DNA of 30,346 nt from WSZY01 sp964559845 (GTDB taxonomy: Bacteria > Pseudomonadota > Zetaproteobacteria > Mariprofundales > Mariprofundaceae). The notes under the pieces are model-generated. The model made no database searches, had not been told where the DNA came from, and saw nothing but the letters and a program-made list of their open reading frames with translations. The stretch lies in contig CAZLJF010000021.1 of assembly GCA_964559845.1 (NCBI GenBank), positions 1 to 30,346 on the forward strand, read 5' to 3'. Made by a program: the position numbers and the translations under genes. Positions 1-7,211 of this stretch are shown in pieces (within the stretch, counting starts at the first letter, position 1; each line of letters opens with the position of its first letter).

Positions 1-1
1 A

Positions 2-94
2 GGGATTGATAATATGACTCCGCAGGAAAAGCTCTTCGAGCATTTCTACGGACAAAACAAAAATGTAAACAACGCAAGAATTCCTAACAGCTAA
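2..94 (+). pseudogene. Relic of a histidine kinase ATPase domain (F-box region)
   Basis: An open frame enters from the left edge and stops with TAA at 92-94. Its translation runs GIDNMTPQEKLFEHFYGQNK and resembles the G1/F-box stretch of HATPase_c domains, where a GM-T-P-E-E-x-x-K-L-F-E-P-F-Y-T-T-K pattern is usual. The catalytic context that should follow (the G2 box) is missing and the frame dies in an AT-rich tail. The next fragment (from 115) carries an N-box, which should precede an F-box in one domain, so the two pieces are not collinear parts of one kinase. I read this as a decayed fragment. The match is short, so the family call is tentative. Confidence 0.4.
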
Positions 95-114
95 TGTAGC
101 CAACTATAAATAAT

Positions 115-483
115 ATGCTTGCCAGCATGATCAGCAAGAGCCTGATGATCAAAGGAAACCCGATCCGGCTTCAGCAGGTATTACTGAATATGTTCGGCAA
201 TGCTGTAGATGCGCTGGAGATATACAACTCTGTAAAAGTTGACCTTGTAATTCTTGATGTTGTGATGTCCTTACCGGGCGGCGTTGCCTGTGCACGCGAG
301 ATGCGCGCGCTTAATCCGGAGGTAAAGATTGTTTTTGCTACCGGTTATGATCGTGAAAGAAGGCTGGAGGAAGAGAGCGGATTCGAACCGCTGGCCTGCT
401 CATTACGAGGAAATGGAGTAACAATTTCTTACAACTATATATCAACAGATTGTCTGAGCATCGGTATTTTTTCACTCACATAA
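115..483 (+). pseudogene. Relic of a hybrid sensor kinase: HATPase N-box fused to a receiver fragment
   Basis: This 122-codon frame contains two recognisable pieces of two-component proteins. Residues 14-34 (GNPIRLQQVLLN..GNAVDA) match the N-box of histidine kinase ATPase domains. Residues 42-80 (DLVILDVVM..GG..CAREMRALNP..KIVFATGYD) match the middle of a receiver domain, including the phospho-acceptor Asp in LVILDVVM. In a real hybrid kinase these are separated by the rest of the ATPase domain and the receiver N-terminus, so a large in-frame deletion is inferred. The receiver lacks its C-terminal part: from about base 365 the frame simply reads through the antisense of a tRNA fragment and then AT-rich sequence to a chance stop. 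It is very unlikely to be functional. Confidence 0.7.
365..409 (-). tRNA. Partial tRNA-Thr(CGU): 3' half only
   Basis: Read on the minus strand, 409 to 365 is a clean 3' tRNA half. It has anticodon loop CTCGTAA (403-409, anticodon CGU), 3' anticodon-stem strand TGAGC (398-402) and a 5-nt variable loop AGGCC (393-397). A perfect T arm AGCGG-TTCGAAT-CCGCT follows (376-392), then acceptor strand CTCTTCC (369-375), discriminator T and encoded CCA (365-367). The sequence upstream (above 409) does not supply the matching 5' half: no GCTCA stem strand, D arm or GGAAGAG acceptor strand is found. The break lies at the anticodon loop, a usual crossover region for tyrosine integrases that insert into tRNA genes. 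It is a non-functional fragment, either an att-site duplicate or a deletion scar. Confidence 0.75.
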
Positions 484-501
484 GCGGAGAAGAGCCACCA
501 A

Positions 502-525
502 GATTTTAGCTTTGCGTTGCGCAAA
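502..525. repeat. Short stem-loop motif, possible dispersed repeat
   Basis: In the gap before the gene at 606, TTTGCG (511-516) and CGCAAA (520-525) form a 6-bp hairpin with a 3-nt loop. The preceding 12-mer TTTTAGCTTTGC (504-515) recurs exactly on the minus strand at 13656-13667, in the rpoN-hpf gap. Two occurrences in 30 kb of a 12-mer next to a hairpin may be chance or a small dispersed repeat. The rest of 410-605 is AT-rich, with no gene that I can support. Confidence 0.25.
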
Positions 526-561
526 AGGGGCACGAAAGGACTTTTTACGAATTCATTAATT

Positions 562-589
562 TTGACTGTTATTTTTTGTGAAATGTCAT
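562..589 (+). promoter_or_regulatory. Weak sigma-70-like promoter candidate for the gene at 606
   Basis: TTGACT (562-567) matches five of six -35 bases. After 16 bp, TGTCAT (584-589) matches four of six -10 bases. It would start transcription roughly 10 nt before the ATG at 606, which has no visible Shine-Dalgarno sequence. The -10 match is poor, so this is only a candidate. Confidence 0.25.
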
Positions 590-605
590 TACAGTTGACA
601 CTCAT

Positions 606-1706
606 ATGCCACTAAGCAAAGAGCTTCTACTTCGTGTTTACAGGGATCTTCACAAGATTTTTCCCGAAGACCTGCATATTGCCCGGCCTCTGATTCAGAT
701 GTTACAGGGCAAAGGCGATCTGGAACATGCTCGCGACCTGGCCGTGCATATGGCCAGGCGTATGCTGGCCAGAGGCCGGGCCGGTGATGCCATCGGCTTC
801 CTCGAAATCTGCAAGCTGTTAAATCATCCGGATCAGGCAGAAATAGAGGCGTTGAGCAGCATGGCCCATATTACTGCCGATGGTCCTATTGATATGGAGA
901 GCGGCAATGAAAAAACCTTCATGCTTATCGATCAATTGTCGGATCGCGAGGCGCTCGATTTTCTGGAGCACGGGCGCCTGATCAAAGTTGAAAAGGGTGA
1001 CGATATTGTTAAGCAGGGTGAGGTCAGCCGCAGCTTTTATCTGATTCTTAAGGGAGAGATGGCTGTGCATATGGATGCGGCAACAGGCCTGCATATTGAA
1101 CTGAGCACGCTTGAACCCGGCCACTTCTTCGGTGAGTTTGCCTGTGTTTACCAACTACCGCGTTCAGCCACTGTTACCGCTACAAAGCCATCTCTGATTC
1201 TTGAGTTTTCCGATCTGGCAATATCCCAGCTGATGCAGCGTGCTCCCATTGCCGGTGAGCGTTTGATGAAGATTGTTCAATCCCGTCTGATTCAATCGAT
1301 GTCATATAGCCATCCGGCATTCGCCGAATTGCCCGAAACCGACCGCAAATGGATGGCGGATGAATCAAAGCTGCTTGAATTCCAGGATAATGCCATCATC
1401 ACCCGTGATGGCGACATGACTGACCGCTGCTGTATCATCGTTTATGGAAATGCTGTCGCCAGCCATCAAACAGGCAAAACTGCCATTGAATACAAGATGG
1501 AAACATGCGACATGTTCGGCGATGTGAACCCTCACCTTCAGATGCCGCCGAATTCAGTGATACGTGCCCAGGGGCACTGCCTGGTATGCAGCATGCCACG
1601 GAAGGTGTTTCAATCGTTCATGAATGCCTATGCCGGCTTTGAACACTGGATCGAAGCACATGGAAAAGAGCGCCGTAAAAAAATGACGGCAATGCCTTCT
1701 AACTAA
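606..1706 (+). CDS. Tandem cyclic-nucleotide-binding domain protein
   Basis: This 366-residue soluble protein has a helical N-terminal part (about 1-95, rich in Ala, Leu and Arg, possibly TPR-like) and a well-formed cNMP-binding (CRP/PKA-R) domain at about 105-225. The phosphate-binding cassette is clear at 174-190, with F-G-E followed by P-R-S-A-T-V, including the Glu and Arg that hold the cyclic nucleotide in family members. A second, degenerate CNB-like fold is suggested at about 255-345, but it has no G-E...R-x-A cassette. There is no C-terminal helix-turn-helix, so it is not a CRP-type transcription factor. A signalling or adaptor role is inferred. It stands alone: decayed DNA lies upstream and a convergent operon downstream. 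No Shine-Dalgarno is visible before the ATG. Confidence 0.8.
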   Translation: MPLSKELLLRVYRDLHKIFPEDLHIARPLIQMLQGKGDLEHARDLAVHMARRMLARGRAGDAIGFLEICKLLNHPDQAEIEALSSMAHITADGPIDMESGNEKTFMLIDQLSDREALDFLEHGRLIKVEKGDDIVKQGEVSRSFYLILKGEMAVHMDAATGLHIELSTLEPGHFFGEFACVYQLPRSATVTATKPSLILEFSDLAISQLMQRAPIAGERLMKIVQSRLIQSMSYSHPAFAELPETDRKWMADESKLLEFQDNAIITRDGDMTDRCCIIVYGNAVASHQTGKTAIEYKMETCDMFGDVNPHLQMPPNSVIRAQGHCLVCSMPRKVFQSFMNAYAGFEHWIEAHGKERRKKMTAMPSN

Positions 1707-1766
1707 ACCCTGGCGCTCCGTCCGGCGACAACTTGCATTCAACATTCCCGGATGGGCTTCTACAGA

Positions 1767-2900
1767 TCAGAAATACCAGTCCATCCGCAACGCATAGAGA
1801 TGGTTCATGGTGGAAAACTCACCACGACTCCCCCTCTGAACAAGCTGGGCCACGACAGAGATGTCCAGACTTTCCGAAGCAGACCAGACAACGCCAGGTG
1901 CATAAAAAAAGCTCCGGTGTGGAAAATCGGCAAGTAGCAAAAAATCCAGACGCCAGAGTGATGTAAGATCATAACCCAGCTGCCCTCCCCACAGGGAACG
2001 ACTGACGCTCTGCAGGCGGTCAGCTTGCACACGGCCAGATTGCAACAGTGGCAAACCGGTTGCTGCTCCATTGTAGAAATATTCGATCGCCAGGTAGAGG
2101 CCATCCTGAAATAGTTCGTTGGTCAGTGTATAGTCATAACCTGCCGACAGCTGCGTATAGGCGCTCCCCGGCCCGGATATTGAACGAACTATCTCCACCC
2201 TGCCGCCGCCATCACCAATATTCCCCGTCAGGTCAAACCCGAACAGCTTTTCATCGCCAAAGCGTCCACTCATCATGGCAACATCAAACTCACCAAAGGT
2301 ATCCTGCCAACGAACTGCCGTCTTCTGCAGGACGTTGAACTCACTTTTCCCCGGTGCGGCAATCAGCTGCAAACTGCCAAAATCGCCATAACGCCACACT
2401 GCGTTGAGCGCATCAACGCCCAGCTTCTGTTCCGGCTCCAGTGCAGTTGGAGCAACCGGGTTGAAACGGTCAGTCGGATTCCAGATGCGTCCGGAACCCC
2501 ACGCCACACGCTGCCGGCCCACCGTAACCGACACCTCTCCGTACTCATACTGGAGCCAGCCACGATAGAGGGAGTGTTTCCAGTCCAGTGACTTGCCGCG
2601 ATGGAGATAGGCGGAAGCATCCATCCAGGTTCGTTCGGGAAACTGTGAAAAGAGCTGATATTGCGGATCACGAACCAGATCGCCATAGAGCAGTTCGTGA
2701 TCATAACTGATCTCCCAAGACACATGCCTGACCCGTCCATCTGCGGTGAGGCGCAAGCGGTTCAGATCATTCCGTTGCCGTTGATTAAGGCTGTTTTCCG
2801 TCTGGAAAAGCAGGTTGGTGTAGTGACCGGAAAGTTCCTCGGCCCCGGCAGACAGTGACAACAGCAGTATCGATAACAGAAGGGCAGCGGACAGTCTCAT
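1767..2900 (-). CDS. Outer-membrane beta-barrel protein, last gene of the LolA-like/ABC operon
   Basis: This 377-residue protein begins with a typical signal peptide (charged MR, about 15 hydrophobic residues, cleavage likely after AGA at 18-20). The rest alternates polar and aromatic residues in short strands and ends in W-Y-F, as outer-membrane barrels do. A G-R-Q-R-V-A-W-G-S-G-R-I-W-N-P-T-D-R-F-N-P stretch near residue 120-145 resembles a motif found in several uncharacterised porin-like families. The start lies 3 bp from the stop of the upstream ATPase gene, so the two are almost certainly co-transcribed. Its job is inferred to be the outer-membrane end of the envelope pathway encoded by this operon. 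The substrate is unknown, and a simple porin is the alternative. Confidence 0.7.
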   Translation of the reverse strand: MRLSAALLLSILLLSLSAGAEELSGHYTNLLFQTENSLNQRQRNDLNRLRLTADGRVRHVSWEISYDHELLYGDLVRDPQYQLFSQFPERTWMDASAYLHRGKSLDWKHSLYRGWLQYEYGEVSVTVGRQRVAWGSGRIWNPTDRFNPVAPTALEPEQKLGVDALNAVWRYGDFGSLQLIAAPGKSEFNVLQKTAVRWQDTFGEFDVAMMSGRFGDEKLFGFDLTGNIGDGGGRVEIVRSISGPGSAYTQLSAGYDYTLTNELFQDGLYLAIEYFYNGAATGLPLLQSGRVQADRLQSVSRSLWGGQLGYDLTSLWRLDFLLLADFPHRSFFYAPGVVWSASESLDISVVAQLVQRGSRGEFSTMNHLYALRMDWYF

Positions 2901-2903
2901 TGA

Positions 2904-3590
2904 TTAGCGAGTCATCTGCTCCACAATCTTCCCATCCTGCATTGTGAACAATTCCTTTGATGCATCCATAACGACCGGATCATGCGAAGCAATCAGGAAT
3001 GTCATGCCCTGCTCCTCGTTCAGCCTGCGCATCAGTGCAATCAGTGATTCGCCGGTATGGGAATCAAGGTTTGCCGTCGGCTCATCGGCCAGCACAATAT
3101 CGGGCTGTGTTGCCAGCGCCCGTGCCACGGCAATACGCTGCTGCTGGCCGCCGGAGAGCTGATCTGGCCGTCGCTGTTCAAGCCCTTCAAGCCCGACTTC
3201 AGCCAGCCACCGATCCGCCATTTGAAGACGCTCGGCGGCAGCTGTTCCCTGAAGCTGGAGCACATAAGCTACATTTTCACGGGCAGAGAGCACACGGATC
3301 AGGTTATAGGCCTGAAAGATGAAGCCGACATGCCTTAACCGGAATGCCGCCCGTTCTTCCCTGCTTAATCCCAGCACATCCTGTCCGGCAATGGTAAGCG
3401 CACCCTGATCCGGCCGATCCAGCGTGCCGACCATATTCAACAGTGTCGTTTTGCCCGAACCGGAGCGCCCTGCAAGCACGGCAAATGCTCCCTCTGCAAG
3501 CGAGAGGTCAACCCCATCCAGCGCCGTCACCGTTTCGGATCCGCCACTTTCATACTGCTTGTGCAAATCATGCGCTTCTATCAATGCCAT
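2904..3590 (-). CDS. ABC transporter ATP-binding protein, LolD/MacB family
   Basis: This 228-residue protein is a complete nucleotide-binding domain: Walker A GRSGSGKT (41-48), Q-loop Gln93, signature LSGGQ (145-149), Walker B DIVLADE (164-170), D-loop and H-loop His203. Length and the RHVGFIFQAYNLI stretch fit the LolD/FtsE/MacB group that powers type VII (mechanotransmission) ABC systems. It should hydrolyse ATP at the inner membrane with the two permeases encoded directly upstream. Its stop is followed after 3 bp by the barrel gene, and it lies 33 bp after the second permease. The family is certain; the substrate is not. Confidence 0.92.
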   Translation of the reverse strand: MALIEAHDLHKQYESGGSETVTALDGVDLSLAEGAFAVLAGRSGSGKTTLLNMVGTLDRPDQGALTIAGQDVLGLSREERAAFRLRHVGFIFQAYNLIRVLSARENVAYVLQLQGTAAAERLQMADRWLAEVGLEGLEQRRPDQLSGGQQQRIAVARALATQPDIVLADEPTANLDSHTGESLIALMRRLNEEQGMTFLIASHDPVVMDASKELFTMQDGKIVEQMTR

Positions 3591-3623
3591 GTGTTCTCCA
3601 TCGGCTTCGGAGTATCAAGCAAA

Positions 3624-4859
3624 CTACAGCTCTCGCATCGCTTCGACCGGATCAAGCCTTGCCGCCTTCCAGGCCGGATATATGCAGGCCAATAGCGCCC
3701 CGACCACTGCCGCGCCAATAATCCGAACGGCATTCTCCAGCGTCACCAGAGGATAGACAATCGGACTCATGTACATAAATGAAAACGCCGAAGCAAAGGC
3801 ACTCAGATCAAGCCCGTGCTCATGATAATAAAGACTGATCCATGCCCCCGATCCATAACCCAGAAGGCCGCCAATCACCACCAGAATGACTGTCTCCCAG
3901 ATCATCATGGCAAACAACTGGCTTCCCTGTGTGCCCAGCGCCCCCATCAGTCCGAACTCCCTGATACGGTCATGCATGCTCATCAGCATTGTATTCAATA
4001 CCCCTGCCAATACGACAATAATTACAATCGACAGCACAATCCACATGTAGGCATCACCCATCTGCGTCCACTGCTCTGCCATCGGATCAATTTCCATCCA
4101 GCGCAGGATCTCCAGACCCTGATGCTGCAATCTCTCTTTCAAACTGATGGCCACCTCATTGACGGCTTCAAATGAGGTTGTACGGATTACAACACTGGTA
4201 ATAGCCTCACCCAACTCCAGCCACCGCTGCGCGGTAGCAATCGGAATCATCACCATCATGTTATCAATATTCATTACGCCTGAATGCAGCAACCCTCTTA
4301 AGCGGAACACCTCGCTGACCAAGTCTCCGGACGGAGTCTGTGCCATCAGCACTACTTTATCACCAATTCCAATCTCAAGCCTTTCTGCCAACACATCGCC
4401 CATCACCAAAGCACGCGGATCATCCCCTTCTATCCATATTCCGTCACTCAAGAACTCTCGGAAACGGCTCACCTTCGTTTCACGTACCGCATCAATACCA
4501 ACAATCAATGCACCGGCATTGGCTCCGGCCGCGCTGGCCAGCCCTGAAGTGTTGATGCGCGGTGTCCAGGCACGAACAGAGGCTGTGTTATTCAGTGCCT
4601 TAAAAACTGCCTCCGGATGTTCCATGACATCAACAATCTGCTGACTTTCATGAAAGCCTTGTGCATGAATCTGGATATGACCGGTTTCAGTCAATACAAA
4701 GTTCTCTTTCATGTTCTGCAGCCAACCGTCATTCATGGCAGCAAGGAATGTAAGGGCTGCAATACCGATCACCAGTGCACCCATGGTCAGCAGTGTGCGT
4801 GCCGGATGCAGCCAGAGATTGCGGCTGCCGAGCTTGATGTAGATGCCCAGTGTACCCAT
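3624..4859 (-). CDS. ABC transporter permease, FtsX/MacB (LolC/E-like) type, second copy
   Basis: This 411-residue inner-membrane protein has the type VII ABC permease layout. One N-terminal transmembrane helix (about 20-42) is followed by a large periplasmic domain (about 45-270), then three C-terminal helices with the conserved M-S-M-H-D-R-I-R-E-F-G-L-M-x-A-L-G coupling segment. It ends in P-A-W-K-A-A-R-L-D-P-V-E-A-M-R-E-L, the characteristic C-terminal motif of this family. It is a paralogue of the gene just upstream (4863-6080), from which it is separated by 3 bp. The pair presumably forms a heterodimer like LolC-LolE, driven by the downstream ATPase. Confidence 0.88.
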   Translation of the reverse strand: MGTLGIYIKLGSRNLWLHPARTLLTMGALVIGIAALTFLAAMNDGWLQNMKENFVLTETGHIQIHAQGFHESQQIVDVMEHPEAVFKALNNTASVRAWTPRINTSGLASAAGANAGALIVGIDAVRETKVSRFREFLSDGIWIEGDDPRALVMGDVLAERLEIGIGDKVVLMAQTPSGDLVSEVFRLRGLLHSGVMNIDNMMVMIPIATAQRWLELGEAITSVVIRTTSFEAVNEVAISLKERLQHQGLEILRWMEIDPMAEQWTQMGDAYMWIVLSIVIIVVLAGVLNTMLMSMHDRIREFGLMGALGTQGSQLFAMMIWETVILVVIGGLLGYGSGAWISLYYHEHGLDLSAFASAFSFMYMSPIVYPLVTLENAVRIIGAAVVGALLACIYPAWKAARLDPVEAMREL

Positions 4860-4862
4860 TGC

Positions 4863-6080
4863 CTATCCGAGATGCTGGATGGCTTCAACAGGCTCAAGTC
4901 GTGCAGCCCGCCAGGCCGGTACAATAGATGCCAGAGCCGCTGCCAACAGCACAGATGTAATGGTTATCAGCAGGTGATCCGTATCGATTTCAGTATAAAT
5001 AGTTGTATCAATATAAAAGCGTTCCACACTATCCATCATCTCCGACATATCGATACCGTTTCGCTGATAATAGTAGATCAGCCCCATGCCGAGAGCGGTT
5101 CCACTGGCAACGCCCAACGTGCCGAGCATCAATGACTCCAGCAGCACAAGTACTGCAACCCTGATACGTCCGCAACCCAGCGCCATCATGACACCAAACT
5201 CACGAATACGTTCCAGCATACTCATCAGTACGGTATTCATCACGCCGGCCGCCACAATCAGCAACACAATGCTTAAAAAGATATAGTAAAAGCCGTTCTC
5301 CAGATCAACCCACTCCTTCATCACCGGATACATGTCATACCAGCGCAACACCTCATAGCCCTGCGGCTCGAGCCTGGCGCGCAGTGCGGCAGTTACCGCT
5401 TCCAGATCATCTGTTTGCAACTGCAGCACCACTTCGGAATAGCGCTCCTGCATGCCAAGCATCTCCTGCATAAACAGCATGGGAACAATCACCAGTCCCC
5501 GGTCGATGCCCATTTCACCGCTTTCAATGATACCAATCAGTTCAAACCTCTCCGCTGCCAGCGAACCAAAGCGATCTTCCGCCAGCAGGATAACATCATC
5601 GCCCAGCTGCACCTTGAGATTTTCAGCCGTTGTTGCCCCCAGAACGCATACATTGGCATCGGCTCCACCTATGAAACGCCCCTGTGTAACCTTGGCGGCA
5701 ATGCGGGTCGTTACCGCCTCCTGGTCGGCATCCACACCGAGCATCATCAGACCACGCGACGTATCCTCCCCTGCCGCCAGTGCAAAGCTTCTGATGCGCA
5801 GCGCCCGGCGCCGAATATTCAGATCATCCAGTGCTGCATTGATTTCAGAAAGATCACTGATGTCACGGGTCAGCTTCGGGCGTTTGAAAAAGTCGGCCGC
5901 ATGAATCTGCACACTGCCGACAATCACCTGCTGCAGGTTTCGCATCATGTTGTTGTGAATGCCATCATTAAAGCCCCATAGGAAGAGCAACGCCGCCAGC
6001 CCCAGAGCAATGGCAAACACCGTAATCAGGCTGCGGTAGATATTGCGCTCAATATTACGCCATGCCATTGCGATCAACAT
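4863..6080 (-). CDS. ABC transporter permease, FtsX/MacB (LolC/E-like) type, first copy
   Basis: This 405-residue protein shares the plan of its downstream paralogue: an N-terminal helix (about 18-38), a periplasmic domain to about residue 265, three C-terminal helices, the L-E-R-I-R-E-F-G-V-M-x-A-L-G coupling segment and a final P-A-W-R-A-A-R-L-E-P-V-E-A-I-Q-H-L. Its start lies 4 bp after the stop of the LolA-like gene, so translation is probably coupled. Together with the LolD-type ATPase it would extract or push a lipid, lipoprotein or other amphipath at the periplasmic face of the inner membrane. That function is inferred from the family; no sequence feature names the substrate. Confidence 0.88.
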   Translation of the reverse strand: MLIAMAWRNIERNIYRSLITVFAIALGLAALLFLWGFNDGIHNNMMRNLQQVIVGSVQIHAADFFKRPKLTRDISDLSEINAALDDLNIRRRALRIRSFALAAGEDTSRGLMMLGVDADQEAVTTRIAAKVTQGRFIGGADANVCVLGATTAENLKVQLGDDVILLAEDRFGSLAAERFELIGIIESGEMGIDRGLVIVPMLFMQEMLGMQERYSEVVLQLQTDDLEAVTAALRARLEPQGYEVLRWYDMYPVMKEWVDLENGFYYIFLSIVLLIVAAGVMNTVLMSMLERIREFGVMMALGCGRIRVAVLVLLESLMLGTLGVASGTALGMGLIYYYQRNGIDMSEMMDSVERFYIDTTIYTEIDTDHLLITITSVLLAAALASIVPAWRAARLEPVEAIQHLG

Positions 6081-6084
6081 AGCC

Positions 6085-6840
6085 TCACCTGCTCCGCCGT
6101 TTCAGATTGGCGCGGGTAAACACCGTATCTGCAATCGGTGGATCAAAGGCAATCGACTCAATCTGGAGGATGGTCTGCTTGCCGGGATTATCCAGCGGCT
6201 GCATCACCCAGCGAGTCGGAATGGTGCGACCGCCAACTTCGCGTACATCTTCAAACTTCAGTACACGCCGCTTCTTGCCATGCTCATCGTAAAACTCCTC
6301 TGCCAGTGGAATGCCATCTCTGCGAATGATATGAATCAGCTTGCCCCAGACCACCGGCGCACTCTCCTTCGGGATCGATTCAATAGTGACAGTCTCTCGA
6401 TTACGGGCAGTGATGCTGTGGTGATAATCATCCACCACCGAAGCAGCCTTCACCAGATCATCATTGGTAAAATCCGAGCCCATCCAGGACGAGAGCATCA
6501 TCGACGGCGGAATGCGGATATCCCGCTCCAGTTTCGGCAGATACATCCACAGATTCGGCCCCAGTTTCAGGTAGGTGGTATCCCTCTCTTTTTTGGGCGC
6601 AATGATACGGATAAAGAAACGTTTACCAGGCCGGTCATCCCAGCTGTCCATGGTGATGGAGCGCTGCCAGTCCGGAGTTTTGACCGTCATCGTATAACGG
6701 GCAGTGTTGGTATCGGAGCGCAAAAGCTTCTGCAACCTGACCATCATCTCCCGTGCTTCACCTGTTATCATACCTTGCGACCATGCCTGCAAAGGCAGAA
6801 GAAACATGAAAAGAAGCGGCAAAGCAATTCGGCGCACCAT
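6085..6840 (-). CDS. Outer membrane lipoprotein-sorting (LolA-like) periplasmic protein
   Basis: This 251-residue protein has a signal peptide (MVRR, hydrophobic core, cleavage near A-W-S-Q at 19-22). The mature part is of the LolA-like type usually annotated as outer membrane lipoprotein-sorting protein. The M-G-S-D-F-T-N-D-D-L segment (about 132-141) and the surrounding L-W-M-Y-L-P strand are hallmarks of that family. Such proteins are found beside LolCDE-like ABC genes and are thought to carry an acylated or lipidic cargo across the periplasm. It is the first gene of a tightly packed five-gene operon. There is no Shine-Dalgarno, and the best promoter sits only 7 bp upstream of the ATG, which suggests a leaderless mRNA. 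Direct lipoprotein transport is not proven for this branch. Confidence 0.85.
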   Translation of the reverse strand: MVRRIALPLLFMFLLPLQAWSQGMITGEAREMMVRLQKLLRSDTNTARYTMTVKTPDWQRSITMDSWDDRPGKRFFIRIIAPKKERDTTYLKLGPNLWMYLPKLERDIRIPPSMMLSSWMGSDFTNDDLVKAASVVDDYHHSITARNRETVTIESIPKESAPVVWGKLIHIIRRDGIPLAEEFYDEHGKKRRVLKFEDVREVGGRTIPTRWVMQPLDNPGKQTILQIESIAFDPPIADTVFTRANLKRRSR

Positions 6841-6847
6841 GATTTAA

Positions 6848-6876
6848 AGTATAGTGATCGACGAAAGAGCCTTCAA
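6848..6876 (-). promoter_or_regulatory. Sigma-70 promoter of the LolA-like/ABC/barrel operon
   Basis: On the minus strand TTGAAG (6871-6876) and TATACT (6848-6853) are separated by exactly 17 bp. The -10 box matches five of six consensus bases. Only 7 bp lie between the -10 box and the ATG (6838-6840), so transcription would begin at or next to the start codon. Confidence 0.6.
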
Positions 6877-6902
6877 CCTGTCAGCAATCATCTGAAAAGG
6901 TC

Positions 6903-6917
6903 AGGATTAATAATCCT
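6903..6917. promoter_or_regulatory. Palindromic operator candidate upstream of the envelope operon
   Basis: AGGATTA (6903-6909) and TAATCCT (6911-6917) are perfect inverted arms around one A. The site is centred about 70 bp upstream of the predicted transcription start, a position typical for activator binding. No regulator is identified. Confidence 0.35.
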
Positions 6918-6973
6918 TAACCTGTTGAGAATCGCTTTTACACTCACTCTGGCAGTTACATAAACAGGGGCTT

Positions 6974-7015
6974 GACCGGAACAGGAGCACTTACGGAGTA
7001 TAACCTGCTCCGGTC
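6974..7015. other. Stem-loop in the 371-bp gap between the envelope operon and bioB
   Basis: GACCGGAACAGG (6974-6985) pairs with CCTGCTCCGGTC (7004-7015) in 11 of 12 positions around an 18-nt loop. It has no adjacent T-run in either direction, so it is not a standard terminator. The gap 6841-7211 otherwise holds the operon promoter and a small palindrome. I see no gene in it. Confidence 0.4.
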
Positions 7016-7211
7016 GAACCCGAAGTATTACTGGCTAAAGACGAACTGCAAGCTATTGACGTGTTAACCAGTCCGATTCCATTCTCGGTTCTAAGTCAGT
7101 ACATCAGACAAATTCCAGATCGAAGCCCTTCCCCTGACTTACCCAAAAGAACAGTTGTGTGAATACCGCATATAAACTCAACTTTCCATTCTTCGTAGCA
7201 AGACTTAACTG

